DNA of 64,000 nt from Halomonas shengliensis (GTDB lineage Bacteria; Pseudomonadota; Gammaproteobacteria; Pseudomonadales; Halomonadaceae), in the NCBI RefSeq assembly GCF_900104135.1, contig NZ_FNIV01000001.1:496001-560000 (forward strand), written 5' to 3'. Of this stretch, positions 25,941 through 36,024 are shown in pieces. How positions within the stretch are numbered: the stretch's first letter is position 1; every line of letters begins with the position of its first letter. The notes beneath the pieces are model-generated. The model saw only the letters and a list, made by a program, of their open reading frames with translations, was not told the DNA's origin and did no database searches. Position numbers and translations under genes: made by a program.

Positions 25941-27572
25941 ATGAGCCAGAGCATCTTCGAGCAGGGCCTGCCCAGGACCGCCGCCAACTTCGTGGCGCTC
26001 TCGCCGCTGACCTTCATCGAGCGTACCGCCTCGGTCTACCCGGACTACCCGGCGGTGATCCACGGCGCCACCCGCCGCGACTGGGGCACCACCTGGGAGC
26101 GCTGCCGGCGGCTCGCCTCGGCGCTGGCGCGGCGCGGCGTTAAGCCCGGCGAGACGGTGGCGGCCATGCTGCCCAACGTGCCGGCGATGTTCGAGGCCCA
26201 CTTCGGCGTGCCGCTGGCGGGCTGCGTGCTCAACACCCTGAACATCCGTCTGGATGCCGAGGCGATCGCCTACATGCTCGAGCACGGCGAGGCGAAGGCG
26301 ATCCTGGTCGATCCCGAGTTCGCCGATGTCATCGAGGCGGCGGTGGCGAAACTCGAGCAGAAGCCGCTGATCATCGACGTAGCCGATCCCGAGTTCGTGC
26401 CCGAGGGGCGCGCCATCGGCGAGGTGGAGTACGAGGCGCTGCTCGCCGAGGGCGACCCTGCCCATCCCTACCGGCTGCCCGAGGACGAGTGGCAGGCGAT
26501 CTCGCTCAACTACACCTCCGGCACCACCGGCAAGCCCAAGGGGGTGGTCTACCACCACCGCGGCGCCTACCTGAACGCCACCAGCAACATCCTGGTGTGG
26601 GCGATGCCGCACCACCCGGTCTACCTCTGGACCCTGCCGATGTTCCACTGCAACGGCTGGTGCTTCCCCTGGACCATCGCCGCTGCCGCCGGCACCAACG
26701 TCTGCCTGCGCAAGGTGGAGCCGAAGCGGGTGATGGACCTGATCGCCGACGAGGGGGTGACCCACTTCAGCGGCGCGCCCATCGTGCTCAACGGCCTGGT
26801 CAACCTGCCGGACGCCGACAAGCGCGACTTCGACCACCCGGTGAAGGTCACCACCGCCGGCGCGGCGCCGCCCGCCTCGGTCATCGCCGGCGTCGAGCGC
26901 CTCGGCATCGACGTCACCCACGTCTACGGCCTCACCGAGGTCTACGGCCCGGTGACCTCCTGCGCCTGGCGCGAGGCGTGGGACGAGCTGCCCATGGAGG
27001 AGCGGGCGAAGCTGAAGTCCCGCCAGGGGGTGCGCTATCACATGCTCGAGGCGCTCTGCGTGGCCGACCCCAACACCCTGGAGCCGGTACCCAAGGACGG
27101 CGAAACCATCGGCGAGATCCTGATGCGCGGCAACAACGTGATGAAGGGCTACCTCAAGAATGAGGCGGCCACCGAGCAGGCGCTTGAGGGGGGCTGGTAC
27201 CATACCGGCGACCTCGCCGTGTGGCATGCCGACGGCTACATCGAGATCAAGGACCGCTCCAAGGACATCATCATCTCCGGCGGCGAGAACATCTCCACCA
27301 TCGAGGTGGAGGACTGCATCTACTCGCACCCGGCGGTGGAGGAGGCCGCGGTGGTCGCCAAGCCCGACGAGAAGTGGGGCGAGACACCGTGCGCCTTCGT
27401 CAAGCTCAAGGTGGGCTACGGCGAGGTCACCGAGCAGGAGATCATCGACCACTGCCGGGCGCATCTGGCGCACTTCAAGGCGCCGAAGACGGTGGTCTTC
27501 ACCGAGCTGCCCAAGACCTCCACCGGCAAGATCCAGAAGTTCGTGCTGCGCGACGAAGCGCGCAAGCAGTAA
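25941..27572 (+). CDS. Acyl-CoA synthetase (AMP-binding, DmdB-like)
   Basis: This enzyme activates a carboxylic acid to its acyl-CoA through an acyl-AMP. The 543-residue protein has the AMP-binding signature YTSGTTGKPKGVV near residues 190-202, VYGLTEVYGP, GWYHTGDLAVWHADGYIEIKDR and the C-terminal catalytic-Lys motif KTSTGKIQKFVLR. WTLPMFHCNGWCFPW is the pattern of the medium-chain/methylmercaptopropionate ligase group (DmdB). It follows the dehydrogenase by 63 bp and precedes 3-hydroxyacyl-CoA dehydrogenase by 25 bp, forming an operon. Substrate range is inferred only. Confidence 0.9.
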   Translation: MSQSIFEQGLPRTAANFVALSPLTFIERTASVYPDYPAVIHGATRRDWGTTWERCRRLASALARRGVKPGETVAAMLPNVPAMFEAHFGVPLAGCVLNTLNIRLDAEAIAYMLEHGEAKAILVDPEFADVIEAAVAKLEQKPLIIDVADPEFVPEGRAIGEVEYEALLAEGDPAHPYRLPEDEWQAISLNYTSGTTGKPKGVVYHHRGAYLNATSNILVWAMPHHPVYLWTLPMFHCNGWCFPWTIAAAAGTNVCLRKVEPKRVMDLIADEGVTHFSGAPIVLNGLVNLPDADKRDFDHPVKVTTAGAAPPASVIAGVERLGIDVTHVYGLTEVYGPVTSCAWREAWDELPMEERAKLKSRQGVRYHMLEALCVADPNTLEPVPKDGETIGEILMRGNNVMKGYLKNEAATEQALEGGWYHTGDLAVWHADGYIEIKDRSKDIIISGGENISTIEVEDCIYSHPAVEEAAVVAKPDEKWGETPCAFVKLKVGYGEVTEQEIIDHCRAHLAHFKAPKTVVFTELPKTSTGKIQKFVLRDEARKQ

Positions 27573-27597
27573 GTCTTTCGATATCGAGGAGAGTGCA

Positions 27598-28443
27598 ATG
27601 AGTGAGCAAGCGATCGGCGTGGTGGGCGCCGGCACCATGGGGCAGGGCATCGCCCAGGTGCTCGTCCAGAGCGGCTTCGCCGTCAAGCTCTACGACGTCG
27701 CCGACGAGCAGCTGAAGCGGGCCAGTGGCGCCATCGACAAGGGACTGGGCAAGCTGGTGGCCAAGGAGAAGCTTTCCGCCGATGACCAGCAGGCGGCCAT
27801 GGCGCGGCTGGACACCACCTCCGACCTCGATGCCCTGCGCGACTGCGAGGTGATCATCGAGGCCGCCCCGGAGCAGCCGGCGCTCAAGGAGAAGCTGTTC
27901 CGCGACCTCAGCCGCCTGACCCATGAGGCGATACTGGCCTCCAACACCTCCTCGCTGTCGCTGACCCGGCTCGCCGCCGTGTGCGAGCGCCCCGAGCGGG
28001 TGGTGGGCATGCACTTCTTCAACCCGGTGCCGGTGCTGAAGCTGGTCGAGGTGATCCGCGCCGAGCAGACCAGTGACGCCACCGTGGCGCGCATCGAGGC
28101 GCTCACCGAGGCGCTGGGCAAGACCGCCGTGGCCATCGGCGACTCTCCGGGGTTCGCGGTCAACCGCCTGCTGGTGCCGATGATCAACGAGGCGGCCTTC
28201 CTGCTCCAGGAGGGCGTGGCCAGCGCCGAGGACATCGATGCCGCCATGAAGCTCGGCGCCGCCCATCCGCTGGGCCCGCTGGCCCTCGCCGACCTGATCG
28301 GCCTGGACGTCTGCCTCTCCATCATGGAGGTGCTGCAGGAGGGCTTCGGCGATCCCAAGTACCGCCCCTGCCCGCTGCTCAAGCGCATGGTCGACGCCGG
28401 CTACCTGGGGCGGAAGAGTGGCCGCGGCTTCCACGTCTACTAG
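27598..28443 (+). CDS. 3-hydroxyacyl-CoA (3-hydroxybutyryl-CoA) dehydrogenase
   Basis: This NAD-dependent enzyme oxidises a 3-hydroxyacyl-CoA to the 3-ketoacyl-CoA, or works in reverse. The 281-residue protein starts with the dinucleotide motif IGVVGAGTMGQGIAQV and includes SNTSSLSLT, the catalytic-His segment MHFFNPVPVLKLVEV, and GFAVNRLLVPMINEA. It has the single-function length of the PaaH/Hbd group. AGGAGAG precedes the ATG. It is third in the colinear set; the enoyl-CoA hydratase lies 254 bp further on and may have its own promoter. Confidence 0.93.
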   Translation: MSEQAIGVVGAGTMGQGIAQVLVQSGFAVKLYDVADEQLKRASGAIDKGLGKLVAKEKLSADDQQAAMARLDTTSDLDALRDCEVIIEAAPEQPALKEKLFRDLSRLTHEAILASNTSSLSLTRLAAVCERPERVVGMHFFNPVPVLKLVEVIRAEQTSDATVARIEALTEALGKTAVAIGDSPGFAVNRLLVPMINEAAFLLQEGVASAEDIDAAMKLGAAHPLGPLALADLIGLDVCLSIMEVLQEGFGDPKYRPCPLLKRMVDAGYLGRKSGRGFHVY

Positions 28444-28697
28444 GAAGCGACGATTCACTACTGCGCTCGATATCCTGGCCGCCGGCGGTCCTCGCTCTCC
28501 TCATGTAGCAGGCTACACTCCGGGAGCTGCGGTCCGGCGGCGACCAGCCTATCTTCGCTCGTGACGTGAATCGAACGCTCCCTTATTGCTGATACTCCCA
28601 AGAGGGGATTGCCGCCCAACCAAGCGTTCGCTAGGGTTGGGTCTTAACGTCTCAACACCGTGTCCACAATGTCTCAAGAACAACCGAGGAGTGCCCC

Positions 28698-29471
<774 letters not shown>

Positions 29472-29485
29472 GCCCTCCTCACGAG

Positions 29486-29513
29486 CCCCCGCGGCCGGTT
29501 ATGGCCGCGGGGG
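29486..29513. terminator. Bidirectional GC hairpin between convergent genes
   Basis: An 11-bp perfect stem, CCCCCGCGGCC at 29486-29496 with GGCCGCGGGGG at 29503-29513, closes on the loop GGTTAT. The loop contains the TAA stop (minus strand) of the Mut7-C gene. The enoyl-CoA hydratase and Mut7-C genes converge here. No U-tract is present. Confidence 0.6.
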
Positions 29514-30278
29514 TCCGCTGTCGCGACGTCTGTCCCGACCCAGCCCCCGCCTCTTCAGGCGCTCCACCAGTGCCTCCATCCGCGAGACATGGCTGCCGTG
29601 CCAGAACAGCTGGCCGCACGCCTCGCACTCGAGGAACGCCTCCACGTAGCGCCGTGTGAGCGGCTCCAGCCGGTGTTCCACCGCCGCCTTCTCGACCCTG
29701 GCCAACCGGCCGTTGCAGCGCGAGCAGCGGGTGAAGGGCGCCAGCACGGGGTAAAGGTCGAACTCGTCGCAGACCTCCTTCACCTGCCGCCAGGGGTCCA
29801 CCTCTCGCACATAGTGGGCGAGCCGGATGCGCTTGCGCCTGAGCAGGGCGCGGTCACGGGTCAGCACCACCCGTGACTCCTGTTCGGCGAGGGCGGCCAC
29901 CTCGGCGTCGTCGATGTCGTTGCGGTAGCGGCAGTCGAAGCCGAGCAGGCGCAGGTAGCGGGCCAGGCGGCCGAGGTGGGCATCCAGCACGAAGCGCGGG
30001 CGTGTCGGGGGAGTCGGGCGCAGGTGCCTGGCCGCCGGCGGGGCGGTGGGCCAGGGGTAGACGTCGACCCGCTCGCCGCCGGCGAGGATATGCGAGAAAC
30101 CTACCGCGTCGCCGTCCACCAGGATGACGTCGACCTCGGTATGCGGCACCTCCAGCGACTCGATCACGTCCTTGATCGCGGCGCGTCGCGACACCTCGAG
30201 GGTGATGGCCTGGCCGCGCCGTCGCGGCGGGAGAAGGTCGTTCAAGCGGTCATGGAGATGGATGTCGGCGACGGCCAT
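29499..30278 (-). CDS. Mut7-C RNase-domain protein with N-terminal ubiquitin-like domain
   Basis: The 259-residue protein joins an N-terminal ThiS/MoaD-like ubiquitin fold (residues ~1-80, with IESLEVPHTEVDVILVDG) to a Mut7-C PIN-type nuclease domain. Acidic residues sit in FVLDAHLGRLARYLRLLGFD and VVLTRDRALL. A four-Cys zinc ribbon (CSRCNG...CEACGQLFWHG) follows. Family members are predicted RNases; targets are unknown. It is divergent from the ZIP transporter. ACAGGAAA precedes the ATG at 30278. Confidence 0.88.
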   Translation of the reverse strand: MAVADIHLHDRLNDLLPPRRRGQAITLEVSRRAAIKDVIESLEVPHTEVDVILVDGDAVGFSHILAGGERVDVYPWPTAPPAARHLRPTPPTRPRFVLDAHLGRLARYLRLLGFDCRYRNDIDDAEVAALAEQESRVVLTRDRALLRRKRIRLAHYVREVDPWRQVKEVCDEFDLYPVLAPFTRCSRCNGRLARVEKAAVEHRLEPLTRRYVEAFLECEACGQLFWHGSHVSRMEALVERLKRRGLGRDRRRDSGPPRP

Positions 30279-30438
30279 GGTGTTTCCTGTTGCTTGGGGG
30301 CTGCCCGGTCGGGGGCGGAGGCCGCCTCTGCGGTGTTCAGGGCGCCGGGTGCTGCGTAGTATGGCGCTTCATCGGTCGGTTCATCGCCGCCACCCGGCGC
30401 GATGAGCCTTCGCTCTCTCCCTGTGAACGGTGTAACAC

Positions 30439-31254
30439 GTGATCGACTTCCTGGTGCAACTGGATCCCGTCCTGCAGGCGCTACTCGCCACCCTGTTCAC
30501 CTGGGGCGTCACGGCGGCCGGTGCGGCCCTGGTGTTCTTCACCAGCGCGGTCAATCGCCGGTTCATGGACGCCATGCTCGGTTTTGCCGCCGGCGTCATG
30601 ATCGCCGCGAGCTTCTGGTCGCTGCTGGCCCCGGGAATCGAGATGGCCGACCAGCTGGGGCACATCGCCTGGCTCACCGCCGTGATCGGCTTCATGGGTG
30701 GGGGTATCTTCATGCGGCTGGCCGACCGGCTGTTGCCCCACCTGCATCCCGACCTCGGCCTGGACAAGAGCGAAGGCATCAAGACCACCTGGCAGCGCAG
30801 CACGCTCCTGGTGCTGGCGATCACCCTGCACAACATCCCCGAGGGGCTCGCCGTGGGGGTGGCCTTCGGCGCGGTGGCCGCCGACCTGCCGTCGGCCACC
30901 CTGGGCGGCGCCCTGGCGCTGGCGATCGGCATCGGTATCCAGAACTTCCCTGAGGGCACGGCCGTCGCCATGCCCCTCAGGCGCGAGGGCATGAGCCGGC
31001 GCAGGAGCTTCCTGATGGGGCAGGCGTCAGGCGCCGTCGAACCGCTGGCCGCCGTCATCGGTGCCCTGTTCGTGATGAGGATGCAGGGCGTCCTGCCCTA
31101 CGCCCTCTGCTTCGCCGCCGGTGCCATGATCTTCGTGGTGGTGGAGGAGCTGATTCCCGAATCCCAGCGCAAGAACGAGAACATCGACCTGGTGACCATG
31201 GCCACGATGAGCGGCTTCACGATCATGATGATGCTGGACGTCTCGCTGGGCTGA
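30439..31254 (+). CDS. ZIP family metal transporter (ZupT-like)
   Basis: This inner-membrane permease imports divalent metals such as zinc or iron. The 271-residue protein has about eight helices and the two ZIP signatures in helices 4 and 5: [15 protein letters not shown] and [16 protein letters not shown]. The His, Asn and Glu residues of the binuclear metal site are present (helix 5 has Gln-Asn rather than His-Asn). EELIPE appears near the C-terminus. The GTG at 30439 is the best start available, but no strong ribosome site precedes it. Confidence 0.9.
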   Translation: MIDFLVQLDPVLQALLATLFTWGVTAAGAALVFFTSAVNRRFMDAMLGFAAGVMIAASFWSLLAPGIEMADQLGHIAWLTAVIGFMGGGIFMRLADRLLPHLHPDLGLDKSEGIKTTWQRSTLLVLAITLHNIPEGLAVGVAFGAVAADLPSATLGGALALAIGIGIQNFPEGTAVAMPLRREGMSRRRSFLMGQASGAVEPLAAVIGALFVMRMQGVLPYALCFAAGAMIFVVVEELIPESQRKNENIDLVTMATMSGFTIMMMLDVSLG

Positions 31255-31323
31255 TCGGCCATTCCCTCCCGAAGGGAGAGGGGCGTCGTCATCGAGAATC
31301 CTAAGCCCAATGCCCAAAAACGA

Positions 31324-31353
31324 CGCGGCCGTGGCAGGAATGCCACGGCCGCG
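31324..31353. terminator. Terminator hairpin between ZIP and alcohol dehydrogenase genes
   Basis: A perfect 13-bp stem (31324-31336 with 31341-31353, loop GGAA) lies between two convergent genes. On the minus strand it is followed within a few bases by a short U-tract (AAAAA at 31316-31320 on the plus strand), so it fits a Rho-independent terminator for the alcohol dehydrogenase. Confidence 0.75.
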
Positions 31354-31380
31354 TTGGGTCCTATGCAGAGTAGTCGGCGA

Positions 31381-32445
31381 TCAGGCCGCGTCGCCCCGCT
31401 TCAGCGACTGCATGTCGATGACGAAGCGGTAGCGGACGTCACCCTTCTGCATGCGCGTAAAGGCGGTGTTGATCTCGTCGATGTTGATCATCTCCACGTC
31501 GCAGGTGATGCCCTGCTCGGCGCACAGGTCGAGCAGCTCCTGGGTCTCGGGGATGCCGCCGATCAGCGAACCGGCCAGCACGCGACGCTTGAAGATCAGG
31601 TTGAAGCCCGCCACCGGCGGCTCGATGGGGTCCATCAGGCCCACCAGGATATGGGTGCCGTCGTAACGCAGCGTGGCCAGGTAGGGATTGAGGTCATGCT
31701 GCACCGGCACGGTGTCGAGCATGAAGTCGAAGGTCTCGGCCACGGCCGCCATCTGCGCCTCGTCGCTGGAGACGACCACATGGTCGGCGCCATGGCGCTT
31801 GGCCTCTTCCACCTTGGCCTCGGAGCGGGTGAACACCGTCACCTCGGCCCCCAGCGCCTTGGCCAGCTTGACCCCCATGTGACCGAGGCCGCCCATGCCG
31901 ATCACCCCGACCTTGTGGCCGGCCTTCACGCCGTAGTGCTTGAGCGGCGAGTAGGTGGTGATGCCGGCGCACAGGATGGGAGCGGCGGAGGGGAGATCGA
32001 TGCCCTCCGGCATGCGCAGCACGAAGTGCTCGCTGACCACGATGCGGTCGGAGTAGCCGCCCTGGGTGAGGCTGCCGTCCTGGCGGTCATCGCTGCCGTA
32101 GGTCATGGTGAAGCCGTTCTCGCAGTACTGCTCGACGCCTTCGCGGCAGGGCTGACAGTCGCGGCAGGAGTCGACCATGCAGCCGACCCCTACCAAGTCG
32201 CCCTCCTTGAAGTGGCTCACCGCGTCGCCCACGGCGGTGACGCGACCGACGATCTCGTGGCCGGGCACGATGGGGTAGCGGGTCATGCCCCAGTCGTTGT
32301 AGGCGAAGTGCAGGTCGCTGTGGCAGACGCCGCAGTAGAGGATCTCGATGGATACATCATCCGGGCGCGGCTGGCGGCGCTCGAAGGAGAAGGGTGCCAG
32401 GGGCTTGTCTTCGGCGAAGGCCGCATAGGCGCGGGTCTGGCTCAT
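31381..32445 (-). CDS. Zinc-dependent NAD(P) alcohol dehydrogenase (YahK/CAD type)
   Basis: This medium-chain dehydrogenase interconverts aldehydes and alcohols. The 354-residue protein shows the catalytic zinc site (CGVCHSDLH and GHEIVG), the structural zinc lobe with four Cys (CRDCQPCREGVEQYC) and the nucleotide motif GMGGLGHMGVKLAKALGA. It resembles E. coli YahK/AdhC-type, NADPH-preferring enzymes. It is last of three minus-strand genes (peroxiredoxin, VOC, dehydrogenase) separated by about 50 bp each, a plausible aldehyde or peroxide stress operon. Confidence 0.92.
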   Translation of the reverse strand: MSQTRAYAAFAEDKPLAPFSFERRQPRPDDVSIEILYCGVCHSDLHFAYNDWGMTRYPIVPGHEIVGRVTAVGDAVSHFKEGDLVGVGCMVDSCRDCQPCREGVEQYCENGFTMTYGSDDRQDGSLTQGGYSDRIVVSEHFVLRMPEGIDLPSAAPILCAGITTYSPLKHYGVKAGHKVGVIGMGGLGHMGVKLAKALGAEVTVFTRSEAKVEEAKRHGADHVVVSSDEAQMAAVAETFDFMLDTVPVQHDLNPYLATLRYDGTHILVGLMDPIEPPVAGFNLIFKRRVLAGSLIGGIPETQELLDLCAEQGITCDVEMINIDEINTAFTRMQKGDVRYRFVIDMQSLKRGDAA

Positions 32446-32499
32446 GTCAGGGATTCTCCTCGGGTCGTCGGATTGGTGAGGCGTGGCGGGTCGCCCGCC

Positions 32500-32925
32500 T
32501 CACTTGGCGAACAGCTGGCCCATGTCCTTGAACGCCTTGAACTCCAGGGCGTTGCCGCAGGGGTCGAGCAGGAACATGGTGGCCTGCTCGCCTACCTGAC
32601 CCTGGAAGCGCACATAGGGTTCAATCACGAACTCGGTGCCGCGCTCGCGCAGCCGCTTGGCCAGCGCCTCCCAGTCGTCCCAGCCGAGCACCACACCGAA
32701 GTGGGGCACCGGCACGTCGTGGCCGTCCACCGCGTTGGTGTGGGCGTTGTCCTGGTAGGGCATCTTCGGGTGCTCGTGGATCACCAGCTGGTGGCCGAAG
32801 AAGTCGAAGTCCACCCAGTGGTCGCTGGAGCGACCCTCCTCGAGGCCGAACACCTCGCCGTAGAAGGCGCGTGCCGCGGGCAGATCATGGACGGGAATCG
32901 CCAGGTGGAAGGGGGCAAGGCTCAT
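32500..32925 (-). CDS. VOC family protein (glyoxalase-like)
   Basis: The 141-residue vicinal-oxygen-chelate protein starts [26 protein letters not shown] and ends [15 protein letters not shown], with the terminal Glu of the metal site. The middle has [18 protein letters not shown]. Close relatives are annotated as dioxygenase- or glyoxalase-like, with no firm substrate. GAGGAGA precedes the ATG. It lies between peroxiredoxin and alcohol dehydrogenase genes on the same strand. Confidence 0.85.
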   Translation of the reverse strand: MSLAPFHLAIPVHDLPAARAFYGEVFGLEEGRSSDHWVDFDFFGHQLVIHEHPKMPYQDNAHTNAVDGHDVPVPHFGVVLGWDDWEALAKRLRERGTEFVIEPYVRFQGQVGEQATMFLLDPCGNALEFKAFKDMGQLFAK

Positions 32926-32973
32926 GGCAGTCTCCTCTTGCGTGGATAAGGGCGAGGGCAGGGCAGGCCGGTC

Positions 32974-33450
32974 CTACAGGTGGGCCAGCAGGGTCTCGGC
33001 GCTGCTCTGGTCGACTCCCTTCTCGTCGATGCCCAGGTATGTCACCACGCCGTCGTCGATGAGCATGGCGAAGCGCTGGCAGCGGGTGCCCATGCCGGCG
33101 GCGCTGGCGTCCTTCTCGAGCCCCAGGGCGCGGGTCAGCTCGGCGTTGCCGTCGGCCAGCATGGTGATGGCCTCGGCGTTCTGGTCGCGCTGCCAGGCGC
33201 CCATCACGAAGGCGTCGTTGACCGACAGGCAGGCGATGGCATCGACCCCCTTGGCCAGTATCTTGTCGGCGTTGACCACGAAGCCCGGCATATGGGTGTT
33301 GGAGCAGCCCGGGGTGAAGGCGCCGGGCACCGCGAACAGCGCCACCTTCCTGCCGGCGAGGAACTCGCCGGTGCTGAGATCCTGGGGACCCTCGGGGCCG
33401 TTGGTCTTGAGGGTGACGTCGGGGAACCGGTCGCCGGTGGCAATCGTCAT
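32974..33450 (-). CDS. Peroxiredoxin of the Prx5/AhpE-like type
   Basis: This thiol peroxidase reduces hydrogen peroxide and organic peroxides. The 158-residue protein has the Prx5 signature PGAFTPGCSNTHMPGF, with the peroxidatic cysteine at C49, and a later NDAFVMGAW. It has no fused glutaredoxin domain; a resolving cysteine may be C74 in IACLSVND or be supplied by glutathione. AAGGAAG precedes the ATG at 33450. It heads a three-gene minus-strand group and is divergent from a second alcohol dehydrogenase. Confidence 0.93.
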   Translation of the reverse strand: MTIATGDRFPDVTLKTNGPEGPQDLSTGEFLAGRKVALFAVPGAFTPGCSNTHMPGFVVNADKILAKGVDAIACLSVNDAFVMGAWQRDQNAEAITMLADGNAELTRALGLEKDASAAGMGTRCQRFAMLIDDGVVTYLGIDEKGVDQSSAETLLAHL

Positions 33451-33638
33451 GGGGCACTTCCTTCTTCTGATGAAAGGGTGGGATACCGCGACCCGCCAGT
33501 CTGCCTCGACCAGGCGGAGAACACCAAACACCGCCTTTCACGCTTGGCCGGCCACTCCTTGATGCCTGTCATGGTGGTATCGCGTTTACCTGCTATAGCT
33601 GTAGGGGGTCACCCTTCCTCGCCATCCAGGAGTCCGCC

Positions 33639-34718
33639 ATGCCCGCCATGATGAAAGCCGCCGTCTTCGTCGAGCCCGGCCGCATCGAGATCGACGACCG
33701 CCCGATCCCCGACATCGGCCCCAACGACGCCCTGATCCGGGTCACCACCACCACCATCTGTGGCACCGACGTGCATATCCTCAAGGGGGAGTACCCGGTG
33801 GAGAAGGGGCTGATCGTGGGCCATGAGCCGGTGGGGGTGATCGAGAAGCTCGGCGCCAACGTCCAGGGCTACCGGGAGGGCCAGCGGGTAATTGCCGGCG
33901 CCATCTGCCCGAGCTTCACCTCCTACGCCTGCCAGGACGGCTGCAGCGCCCAGGACGGCGGCCACCACGCCCACGGCTACAAGCCCATGGGCGGCTGGCG
34001 CTTCGGCAACACCATCGACGGCGCCCAGGCCGAGTACCTGCGGGTGCCGGATGCCCAGGCCAACCTCTCGCCGGTGCCCGACGGCCTCACTGACGACCAG
34101 GTGCTGATGTGCCCGGACATCATGTCCACCGGCTTTGCCGGGGCCGAGTCCGCCAACATCAGGATCGGCGACAGCGTGGCGGTGTTCGCCCAGGGCCCCA
34201 TCGGCCTGTGCGCCACCGCCGGCGCCAGGCTGCGCGGCGCGGGGCTGATCATCGCCGTGGATGGGGTCGACGAGCGCCTCGAGATGGCCAGGAAGATGGG
34301 CGCCGACGTCACCCTCAACTTCCGCCAGGTGGACGTGGTGGACGAGATCCGCAAGCTCACCGGCGGGCGCGGCGTGGAGGCCTCCATCGAGGCGCTGGGG
34401 CTGCAGCAGACCTTCGAGCAGGCGCTGCGAGTCATCAAGCCCGGCGGCACCCTGTCGAGCCTCGGGGTCTACTCCGAGAACCTGAGTATCCCGCTGGATG
34501 CCTTCTGCGCCGGCCTGGGTGACCATCGCATCGTCACCTCGCTGTGCCCCGGCGGCAAGGAGCGCATGCGCCGGCTGATGCAGATCATCGACAGCGGCCG
34601 CCTGGACCTAGGCCCCATGGTCACCCACCGCTACCCGCTGGAGAAGATCGTCGACGCCTACGACCTCTTCTCCCACCAGCGCGACGGCGTGCTCAAGATC
34701 GCCCTGGAAGTCTCCTGA
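33639..34718 (+). CDS. Zinc-type alcohol dehydrogenase lacking the usual structural zinc lobe
   Basis: The 359-residue medium-chain dehydrogenase has the catalytic zinc residues in CGTDVHILKGE and GHEPVG. The nucleotide fold reads FAQGPIGLCATAGARL (an unusual variant of GxGxxG). The usual four-cysteine structural lobe is replaced by CPSFTSYACQDGCSAQ followed by a His-rich loop, as in tetrameric secondary-alcohol dehydrogenases. The substrate is probably a secondary or short-chain alcohol. AGGAG precedes the ATG. Confidence 0.88.
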   Translation: MPAMMKAAVFVEPGRIEIDDRPIPDIGPNDALIRVTTTTICGTDVHILKGEYPVEKGLIVGHEPVGVIEKLGANVQGYREGQRVIAGAICPSFTSYACQDGCSAQDGGHHAHGYKPMGGWRFGNTIDGAQAEYLRVPDAQANLSPVPDGLTDDQVLMCPDIMSTGFAGAESANIRIGDSVAVFAQGPIGLCATAGARLRGAGLIIAVDGVDERLEMARKMGADVTLNFRQVDVVDEIRKLTGGRGVEASIEALGLQQTFEQALRVIKPGGTLSSLGVYSENLSIPLDAFCAGLGDHRIVTSLCPGGKERMRRLMQIIDSGRLDLGPMVTHRYPLEKIVDAYDLFSHQRDGVLKIALEVS

Positions 34719-34726
34719 GTCCTTGC

Positions 34727-34758
34727 GATGGCGGGAGTTCTGGTACACTCCCGCCATC
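34727..34758. other. Strong hairpin between alcohol dehydrogenase and hypothetical gene
   Basis: GATGGCGGGAGT at 34727-34738 pairs perfectly with ACTCCCGCCATC at 34747-34758 around the 8-base loop TCTGGTAC. It starts 9 bp after the dehydrogenase stop and ends about 12 bp before the next ribosome site. It could terminate upstream transcription or regulate the downstream small gene; there is no U-run. Confidence 0.55.
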
Positions 34759-34779
34759 CATGAGGTAGACGGAGACACG

Positions 34780-35124
34780 ATGGAAACGGAACTCAGCGAG
34801 TTCGAGCGGCAGATGCGCCGCGAGATCAACTCATTCATGCACAACGAACAGCAGACCCGGCGCAAGGCGGCCACCCAGCCCCCCGAATGGCCCGCCGACG
34901 ACGCCACCCCCGCCAAGCCCCAGCGCAGCAAGCCCGCCGGCGCGCCGAAGACCGGCCACCGAGTGAAGCTGGCAGTACGCACCAAGCAGCTCGAGATGGA
35001 CACGGTGTTCGAGCACGTCTCCTCCAGCATCTCGAAGATCGAGGCCCAGCTGGAAGCCGAGAAGGCCGCCCGCAAGGCCGGCTACCCCATCATCGGCTAC
35101 GTGATCGAGACCACCCGGCTGTAA
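34780..35124 (+). CDS. Hypothetical 114-residue protein
   Basis: I do not recognise this protein. It has an acidic N-terminal helix (TELSEFERQMRREINSFM) and a Pro/Ala/Lys-rich linker (residues ~30-65). A second predicted amphipathic helix has heptad-like spacing (VFEHVSSSISKIEAQLEAEKA is split by polar residues), and it ends in YPIIGYVIETTRL. No signal peptide or membrane segment is seen. The ATG at 34780 has GGAG at 34771-34774. The strong hairpin at 34727-34758 lies directly upstream. Confidence 0.75.
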   Translation: METELSEFERQMRREINSFMHNEQQTRRKAATQPPEWPADDATPAKPQRSKPAGAPKTGHRVKLAVRTKQLEMDTVFEHVSSSISKIEAQLEAEKAARKAGYPIIGYVIETTRL

Positions 35125-35175
35125 TCCTCCCGCGGCTGGGATAGGCTCTGGGCATTGCCCTGCCAGGAGCCCGCC

Positions 35176-36024
35176 GTGAAGATCACCCAGCTCAACATCT
35201 ACCCGGTCAAGTCGCTGGGCGGCATCGCCCTGGATACGGCCGAGCTGACCGCCGAAGGCCTCGCCTGGGATCGCCGCTGGATGGTGGTGGACGACGTGGG
35301 GCGCTTCGTGACCCAGCGTCAGCTGCCGGCCATGGCGAGCATCCGCGTGCGCCTCGAGGACGATGCCCTGGTGCTCGAACACCCCGCGGCGGCGCCGCTG
35401 CGTGTGCCGCTGGTGGCGGAGTCGCTTCCCCGCCTGCCGGTGTACGTGTGGGAGGACTGCTGCGAGGCCCTGGACGAGGGCGCCGAGGCGCGCGACTGGC
35501 TGGGTGCGGTGCTGGGCGACTGGCGCGGCAGCGGTCTGCGCCTGGTGCGCTTCGCCCCCGAGCATCGCCGTGCCGTCGAGCCCCATTACCTGGCGCCAGG
35601 CGAGCGCGCCCATACCGGCTTCGCCGACGGCTATCCGCTGCTGGTGGTGAGCGAGGGCTCGCTTGCCGAGGTGAACCGGCGGCTGGCCGCCAAGGGGCTC
35701 GACCCGGTGTCCATGAGCCGCTTCCGGCCGAGCCTGGTGGTCGATGACGCCGCCCCCTTCGCCGAGGATGGCTGGGACACCCTGGCCGCGGCCGACGGCG
35801 CCTGGCGCCTGGGGCTGCGCAAGCCGTGTCAGCGCTGCAAGATCACCACCGTGGACCAGCACAGTGGCGAGATCACCGTGCCCGGCGAGCCGCTGCGCAC
35901 CCTGGTGGAGATGAACACACGGCTGGCGCCCGGCGGCTACTTCGGCCAGAACGCCATCGTCCTCGAGGGTGAGGGGGCGAGGTTGGCGGTGGGCGATGAC
36001 GTCACCGCGAGGGCACGCCCATGA
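35176..36024 (+). CDS. MOSC domain protein (YcbX-like)
   Basis: The 282-residue protein has the MOSC N-terminal beta-barrel (ITQLNIYPVKSLGGI, WDRRWMVVD) and the C-terminal MOSC domain. The conserved Cys that binds sulfur or the molybdenum cofactor is in LRKPCQRCKITTVD, followed by LVEMNTRLAPGGYFGQNAIV. Relatives such as YcbX and mARC reduce N-hydroxylated compounds with molybdopterin. GTG at 35176 follows AGGAG at 6-base spacing. Its stop overlaps the ATG of the GHKL ATPase gene (ATGA), so the two are cotranslated, which is unexpected for these families. Confidence 0.9.
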   Translation: MKITQLNIYPVKSLGGIALDTAELTAEGLAWDRRWMVVDDVGRFVTQRQLPAMASIRVRLEDDALVLEHPAAAPLRVPLVAESLPRLPVYVWEDCCEALDEGAEARDWLGAVLGDWRGSGLRLVRFAPEHRRAVEPHYLAPGERAHTGFADGYPLLVVSEGSLAEVNRRLAAKGLDPVSMSRFRPSLVVDDAAPFAEDGWDTLAAADGAWRLGLRKPCQRCKITTVDQHSGEITVPGEPLRTLVEMNTRLAPGGYFGQNAIVLEGEGARLAVGDDVTARARP

